Shown: positions 5,722 to 8,130 of the stretch, in pieces
Layout of the letters: the number at the start of each line of letters is the position of its first letter
Position numbering within the stretch: position 1 is the first letter of the stretch
Source of the DNA: Nitrosarchaeum sp.
Lineage (GTDB): Archaea; Thermoproteota; Nitrososphaeria; Nitrososphaerales; Nitrosopumilaceae
Reading direction: 5' to 3'
NCBI GenBank assembly: GCA_009697485.1
Contig: SICY01000029.1
Location: 1-8,130, forward strand
DNA: 8,130 bases
The notes under the pieces: model-generated
Told to the model about the DNA's origin: nothing
The model's database searches: none
What the model saw: the letters and a program-made list of their open reading frames with translations, nothing else
Position numbers and translations under genes: made by a program

Positions 5722-5937
5722 ATGTCTTCTGTAAAAGAAATTACTATTTCTAAACAAACAGTTCCAATTTTTGCAGTAGTGATTCTGGCTTTAATTTTTG
5801 CATTTGGTTTATTTCTTGTAGGTTATGATCAAGGACATCTTTTCAGCGTCGTAATAGGAGAGCAGGCATATGAAGACCTGTACCTACACGAACTGGGACA
5901 TGACATGCGTCATGCAGCAGGCTTTCCATGTCATTAG
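5722..5937 (+). CDS. cbtB: Cobalt transporter subunit CbtB
   Basis: CbtB is the small membrane partner of CbtA in a predicted cobalt uptake system often found with B12 genes. The 71 residues hold one membrane helix (about 13-34, IFAVVILALIFAFGLFLVGY). The conserved histidine-rich tail is LHELGHDMRHAAGFPCH, with its His and Cys residues as likely metal ligands. The ATG at 5722 fits the family N-terminus and a TATA-like box 26 bases upstream. cbtA follows after 9 bases, so the two form an operon. It is divergent from the cobalt-type hydratase genes. The family match is strong; cobalt specificity rests on family knowledge and context. Confidence 0.9.
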   Translation: MSSVKEITISKQTVPIFAVVILALIFAFGLFLVGYDQGHLFSVVIGEQAYEDLYLHELGHDMRHAAGFPCH

Positions 5938-5940
5938 GAG
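5936..5940 (+). promoter_or_regulatory. Shine-Dalgarno site of cbtA
   Basis: AGGAG overlaps the cbtB stop codon and stands 6 bases before the cbtA ATG. It is one of the few clear ribosome binding sites in the window, as expected for the second gene of an operon in a genome where first genes look leaderless. Confidence 0.6.
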
Positions 5941-5946
5941 TCAAAA

Positions 5947-6678
5947 ATGAGACAACTTCTTTTCATTGGCATAGTTCTTGTTTCTGGCTTTTCTGCAGGA
6001 GTAATTTTAGGACTAATTAATTTTGTAACAACTGAACCATTCCTTGATAGAGCAATTGAATTAGAAAACAAAGCTAATTTTGAATCAGGAGAAGAAAAGG
6101 ACACGCCTCAATTTAGAGCAGAATACAATGACTATCGATACTGGCAAAAAAGCGGCATGGTGTTAGCAGGCGGAATCTTTGGACTAGGCGTAGGTTCATT
6201 ATTTGGAATCGTATTTGGTCTTTCAAGAGATGTGTTACCTGGAAAACATCATGTGCAAAAAGCGCTGGTTTTGTCTGGTCTGATGTGGTTTACAATATTT
6301 ATGATGCCATTTTTCAAGTATCCGGCAAATCCGCCCACTGTAGGCGAGCCTGAAACAGTTGTATTGCGAGCGGTTCTTTATCTGTCCTTTATTGCAATTT
6401 CAGGATTTGGTGCAGTTGGTTTCTATCAGTTATACAAGAGACTTGAAAAAAACAGAAAATTTGTTGCCTTTGTTGGGTATGTCGCTTTCATTAGTATTGC
6501 GTTTGTACTAATGCCATCAAATCCAGACAAGATCACAGCACCCATGGACCTTGTCAATGGTTTTAGAATAATGTCTGCGTTTTCCGTTTCTTTATTCTGG
6601 TTTGCAAATGCCATAATACTTGGAAGCCTGTGGCAGAGATTCCAACCTGATGCTAGAATAAAATTTGAAAAACACTAG
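5947..6678 (+). CDS. cbtA: Cobalt transporter subunit CbtA
   Basis: This is the multi-spanning subunit of the predicted CbtAB cobalt transporter. The 243 residues show about six hydrophobic segments: near 3-24, 70-95, 105-122, 138-160, 170-187 and 207-228. The first helix and the following TTEPFLDRAIELENKA match the family start. The loop YNDYRYWQKSGMVLAGGIFG leads into the second helix, and glycine-rich helices and PANPPTVGEPET are also family-like. It lies 9 bases after cbtB with a Shine-Dalgarno sequence, so it is co-transcribed. A 21-codon ORF (6679-6744, MVEKFVWFASIG) starts immediately after its stop; I cannot tell whether that is expressed. The gene appears intact. Confidence 0.88.
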   Translation: MRQLLFIGIVLVSGFSAGVILGLINFVTTEPFLDRAIELENKANFESGEEKDTPQFRAEYNDYRYWQKSGMVLAGGIFGLGVGSLFGIVFGLSRDVLPGKHHVQKALVLSGLMWFTIFMMPFFKYPANPPTVGEPETVVLRAVLYLSFIAISGFGAVGFYQLYKRLEKNRKFVAFVGYVAFISIAFVLMPSNPDKITAPMDLVNGFRIMSAFSVSLFWFANAIILGSLWQRFQPDARIKFEKH

Positions 6679-6730
6679 ATGGTGGAGAAATTTGTATGGT
6701 TTGCATCTATCGGCATCACAAAAAGAAGAA

Positions 6731-6738
6731 TATATAAA
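6731..6738 (+). promoter_or_regulatory. TATA-like box for the small zinc-finger gene
   Basis: TATATAAA lies with its centre about 32 bases before the ATG at 6767. Transcription would start near 6761, a few bases ahead of the ATG. A GGAG at 6753-6756 could act as ribosome binding site only if transcription starts further upstream. Confidence 0.45.
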
Positions 6739-6766
6739 AGATAATATTATTTGGAGTTGATAGAAA

Positions 6767-6928
6767 ATGAAAACTTTACATTACTGTACGTGGTGTAAGT
6801 GGTTTACACCTAGTAAAGATCTCATGAAGGTACATTTTAATCTTAAAAAACATAACAAAGAGGGAGATGCTCCAATAGAATTCGAAACTCGTACTATTGG
6901 GAATGATGAAATAACCTCATGGCATTAA
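6767..6928 (+). CDS. Small C2H2 zinc-finger-like protein, 53 residues
   Basis: This short ORF begins MKTLHYCTWCKWFTPSKDLM and ends NDEITSWH. Cys7 and Cys10 with His23 and His29 give a C-x2-C-x12-H-x5-H pattern, close to a classical C2H2 zinc finger, with a basic helix (KVHFNLKKHNK) between and around the histidines. That suggests a nucleic-acid- or protein-binding role, possibly regulatory. It follows cbtA by 88 bases and has its own TATA-like box. Very small zinc-finger proteins are known in archaea, but I do not recognise a specific family. The ordered Cys/His spacing and the promoter argue that it is real. Confidence 0.6.
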   Translation: MKTLHYCTWCKWFTPSKDLMKVHFNLKKHNKEGDAPIEFETRTIGNDEITSWH

Positions 6929-6995
6929 GATAATGAAGTCACGAACAACCAACAATAGAAGATAATCGGGTAGGGTTATCAGGTACGGAATCTAG

Positions 6996-7109
6996 ATGTC
7001 GCAGAAGATTCGACACCAGAAAATGTTAGGTCTTTCAAAGATGGTAAGTTATGGAAACAGATCAGATGTAGATGAGGCTGATATGATATGGTACTTGGCA
7101 AGTGATTAG
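6996..7109 (+). other. Short open frame, possible gene remnant
   Basis: ATG at 6996 opens 37 codons (MSQKIRHQKMLGLSKMVSYG, then NRSDVDEADMIWYLASD) to a TAG at 7107-7109. The same frame continues past the stop as VIKKEVLKRFKNVKNTN to a TAA ending at 7163. The composition is protein-like, so this could be a gene broken by a nonsense mutation. No promoter, ribosome site or recognised family supports it. The stretch 6929-7306 holds otherwise only this frame and the hairpins at its right part. Confidence 0.2.
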
Positions 7110-7181
7110 GTCATCAAAAAAGAAGTCCTAAAACGATTTAAGAACGTAAAAAATACGAACTAAACGCTCGGGCAAGCCATT

Positions 7182-7217
7182 GGGGTGGCTACATAACCCC
7201 TTCCAATTTTTTATTTT
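7182..7217 (+). terminator. Possible terminator: short hairpin followed by T-rich tract
   Basis: GGGGT (7182-7186) pairs with ACCCC (7196-7200) across a 9-base loop. After four non-T bases and a pair of A come TTTTTT, A and TTTT (7207-7217). The arrangement looks like a terminator for plus-strand transcription from the cbtBA/zinc-finger side. The stem is only five pairs, so support is modest. Confidence 0.35.
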
Positions 7218-7236
7218 GAATTCCTCAAAGGAGTTC
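7218..7236 (+). repeat. 8-bp stem-loop upstream of the glycosyltransferase remnant
   Basis: GAATTCCT and AGGAGTTC fold around a CAA loop with one G-U pair. It lies directly after the T-rich tract. It could be part of the same termination region or an RNA structure; no partner gene is evident. Confidence 0.35.
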
Positions 7237-7306
7237 ATTGACAAAAACAAGATCCCTATTATAGTATTGAGGAAACAAAGAAATAAGATCAGATCAAAAG
7301 AAAATA

Positions 7307-7643
7307 GTGACTCCCTTTGGCGTAATTTCTCTCATATTGGCGTTACTTGTCTTAACATTTGCTGTTAGAGGCATTATTTTTCTCTTGAGCGCAAAGAGAA
7401 TCATACCAAAACTGCAGGTTAATCGGCTTCTATCAGTAACATTATCCAAAATTCATATTCATCATAACTTGTTGCATACAAACATAAATTTTAAACAGGA
7501 CGATTTACCAACTATTACAAGACCGTTTGTCTCCATTCTAGTAGCTTCTTACAATGAGCAGTGTCATAAACAGACTAATGTTATCCTGCTCCCAGCTAAC
7601 TTATGGCAGAAACAATTTTGAAATCATAATAGTGGATGATTCA
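7307..7643 (+). pseudogene. 5' fragment of a family 2 glycosyltransferase, frameshifted and truncated
   Basis: A GTG-started frame encodes an N-terminal membrane helix (VISLILALLVLTFAVRGIIF, residues 6-25) and then RPFVSILVASYNE, the opening strand of the GT-A fold of inverting membrane glycosyltransferases. The frame is lost at about 7559. The next +frame continues the same protein as SVINRLMLSCSQLTYGRNN and then FEIIIVDDS, the nucleotide-sugar binding strand. One extra or two missing bases explain this. After VDDS the sequence turns abruptly into the cbiA tail of the right repeat, so the catalytic remainder is absent. The fragment cannot make an active enzyme. Such genes usually build cell-surface glycans; here it is debris marking the insert's right end. 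Confidence 0.8.
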
Positions 7644-7740
7644 ATATAATACACTTGCATCATACGGACATCTCTATTTTGATAGTTCTGATTATGCCAA
7701 AATTTTTGTGAGAAATTGTATTGATCATTCACGAAGATGA
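7636..7740 (+). pseudogene. Orphan 3' fragment of cbiA (right repeat copy)
   Basis: The plus strand encodes the last 34 residues of cobyrinate a,c-diamide synthase (MIQYNTLASYGHLYFDSSD onwards, ending CIDHSRR and TGA at 7738-7740). It is identical in sequence to 2269-2373. It has no upstream gene body or start, so it is a duplicated tail. Confidence 0.9.
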
Positions 7741-7875
7741 TTCTGCTCTTACAAGCTTGTATAGTGCATTAATTATTGCAGATGCTGAAGAACTTCCTCC
7801 CTTCCTTCCTTTATTGGTGATAAATGGCGTCCCTTCTAATTTACTAAGTTCTTCTTTAGATTCTGCAGCACAAAT
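7636..7875 (+). repeat. Right copy of 240-bp direct repeat flanking the insert
   Basis: Same orientation and content as 2269-2508, 236/240 identical. It joins the glycosyltransferase fragment at its left end and runs into intact cbiC on its right. This copy supplies the functional end of cbiC, while its cbiA part is an orphan tail. Confidence 0.97.
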
Positions 7876-8130
7876 GAATCCTACTGGAATCCCAATGATT
7901 AGTGCAGGTTTGACAATGCCTTCTTTTACCATTTGTATTATTTCCATAAGGGCAGTTGGCGCATTACCAATTGCAACTATTCCACCATCAATATCTGATA
8001 ATGCTACTCTCATTGATACTTGAGAGCGAGTTTTATTTTCTTTTTTTGCCATTTCCATTATTTCTGGGTTTGAAATATTACAAACAATCTTGTTTTGAAA
8101 ATCTTTTGGATTTTGCTTATTCAGACCACC
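7729..8130 (-). CDS. cbiC: Cobalt-precorrin-8 methylmutase, C-terminal part (cut by window edge)
   Basis: CbiC/CobH moves a methyl group from C11 to C12 to turn (cobalt-)precorrin-8 into (cobalt-)hydrogenobyrinate/cobyrinate, the substrate line for CbiA. The window shows 133 residues to the TGA at 7729-7731; the N-terminus lies beyond 8130. Family blocks are IVAIGNAPTALMEI, KPALIIGIPVGFICAAESKE, TPFITNKGRKGG and ASAIINALYKL. The frame stays open from the window edge through an internal ATG at 8056-8058, so that ATG is not the start. The catalytic histidine region is outside the window. Its last 147 bases (7729-7875) lie in the right repeat, and four consecutive codons (Arg-Lys-Gly-Gly) differ silently from the left copy. 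It was convergent with cbiA before the insertion. Confidence 0.93.
   Translation of the reverse strand, partial: GGLNKQNPKDFQNKIVCNISNPEIMEMAKKENKTRSQVSMRVALSDIDGGIVAIGNAPTALMEIIQMVKEGIVKPALIIGIPVGFICAAESKEELSKLEGTPFITNKGRKGGSSSASAIINALYKLVRAESSS

Noticed and set aside
7180..7368. 62-codon plus-strand open frame before and across the start of the glycosyltransferase remnant
   Set aside because: It spans the hairpin/T-tract region and overlaps, in another frame, the glycosyltransferase membrane helix, which is better supported.
2269..7875. Classical transposon with short terminal inverted repeats and target duplication
   Set aside because: The ends are long direct repeats made of host gene tails, and no transposase or integrase frame exists in the insert.
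1..8130. CRISPR array, tRNA or rRNA genes
   Set aside because: No regularly spaced repeats were found, and no stretch reads as a tRNA cloverleaf or conserved rRNA segment by eye; a covariance-model search would be needed to exclude a divergent tRNA.

Overview
The window looks like a chromosome segment of an ammonia-oxidising-type archaeon (Nitrososphaerota/Thaumarchaeota, probably the AT-rich group I.1a). The signs are an archaeal aIF2-alpha, an archaeal-style cobalamin gene cluster, CbtA/CbtB, AT-rich coding, and TATA-like boxes about 26 bases ahead of start codons, several of them TTG, as expected for leaderless mRNAs. The genus cannot be fixed from the sequence alone.

Host backbone, left (1-2373): the 5' part of aIF2-alpha (minus, runs off the left edge), the corrinoid adenosyltransferase cobO (minus), and divergently cbiA/cobB, cobyrinate a,c-diamide synthase (plus, 1021-2373). 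Host backbone, right (7729-8130): the 3' part of cbiC, cobalt-precorrin-8 methylmutase (minus, runs off the right edge). In the ancestral arrangement cbiA and cbiC were evidently convergent neighbours whose ends overlapped by 12 bases.

Between them sits an insert of about 5.1 kb bounded by a 240-base direct repeat (2269-2508 and 7636-7875, 236/240 identical). Each repeat copy carries the last 35 codons of cbiA (stop included) and the last 49 codons of cbiC (stop included). The left copy completes cbiA and the right copy completes cbiC, so both overlapping genes survive the insertion. The four mismatches lie at every third base, in the wobble positions of four consecutive cbiC codons, and change no amino acid.

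The insert carries an aquaporin-family channel (plus); a decayed non-coding stretch with ORF remnants and inverted repeats; a precorrin-2 dehydrogenase-like protein (minus); a two-gene cobalt-type nitrile hydratase/thiocyanate hydrolase-like enzyme with an unusual domain partition (minus); divergently the cobalt transporter pair cbtB-cbtA (plus); a 53-residue C2H2 zinc-finger-like protein (plus); a degenerate stretch; and the frameshifted, truncated start of a family 2 glycosyltransferase, cut at the right-hand repeat. The region 3781-5656 is visibly richer in G+C than the backbone, so the insert appears to be a mosaic. No integrase, transposase or replication gene is visible.

The common theme is cobalt. 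The surrounding genes make and adenosylate the corrinoid, cbtAB probably imports cobalt, and the hydratase has the CTxCSC signature associated with Co(III) centres. The linkage suggests that cobalt supply is shared between B12 and a cobalt enzyme, but this functional link is an inference from gene order.
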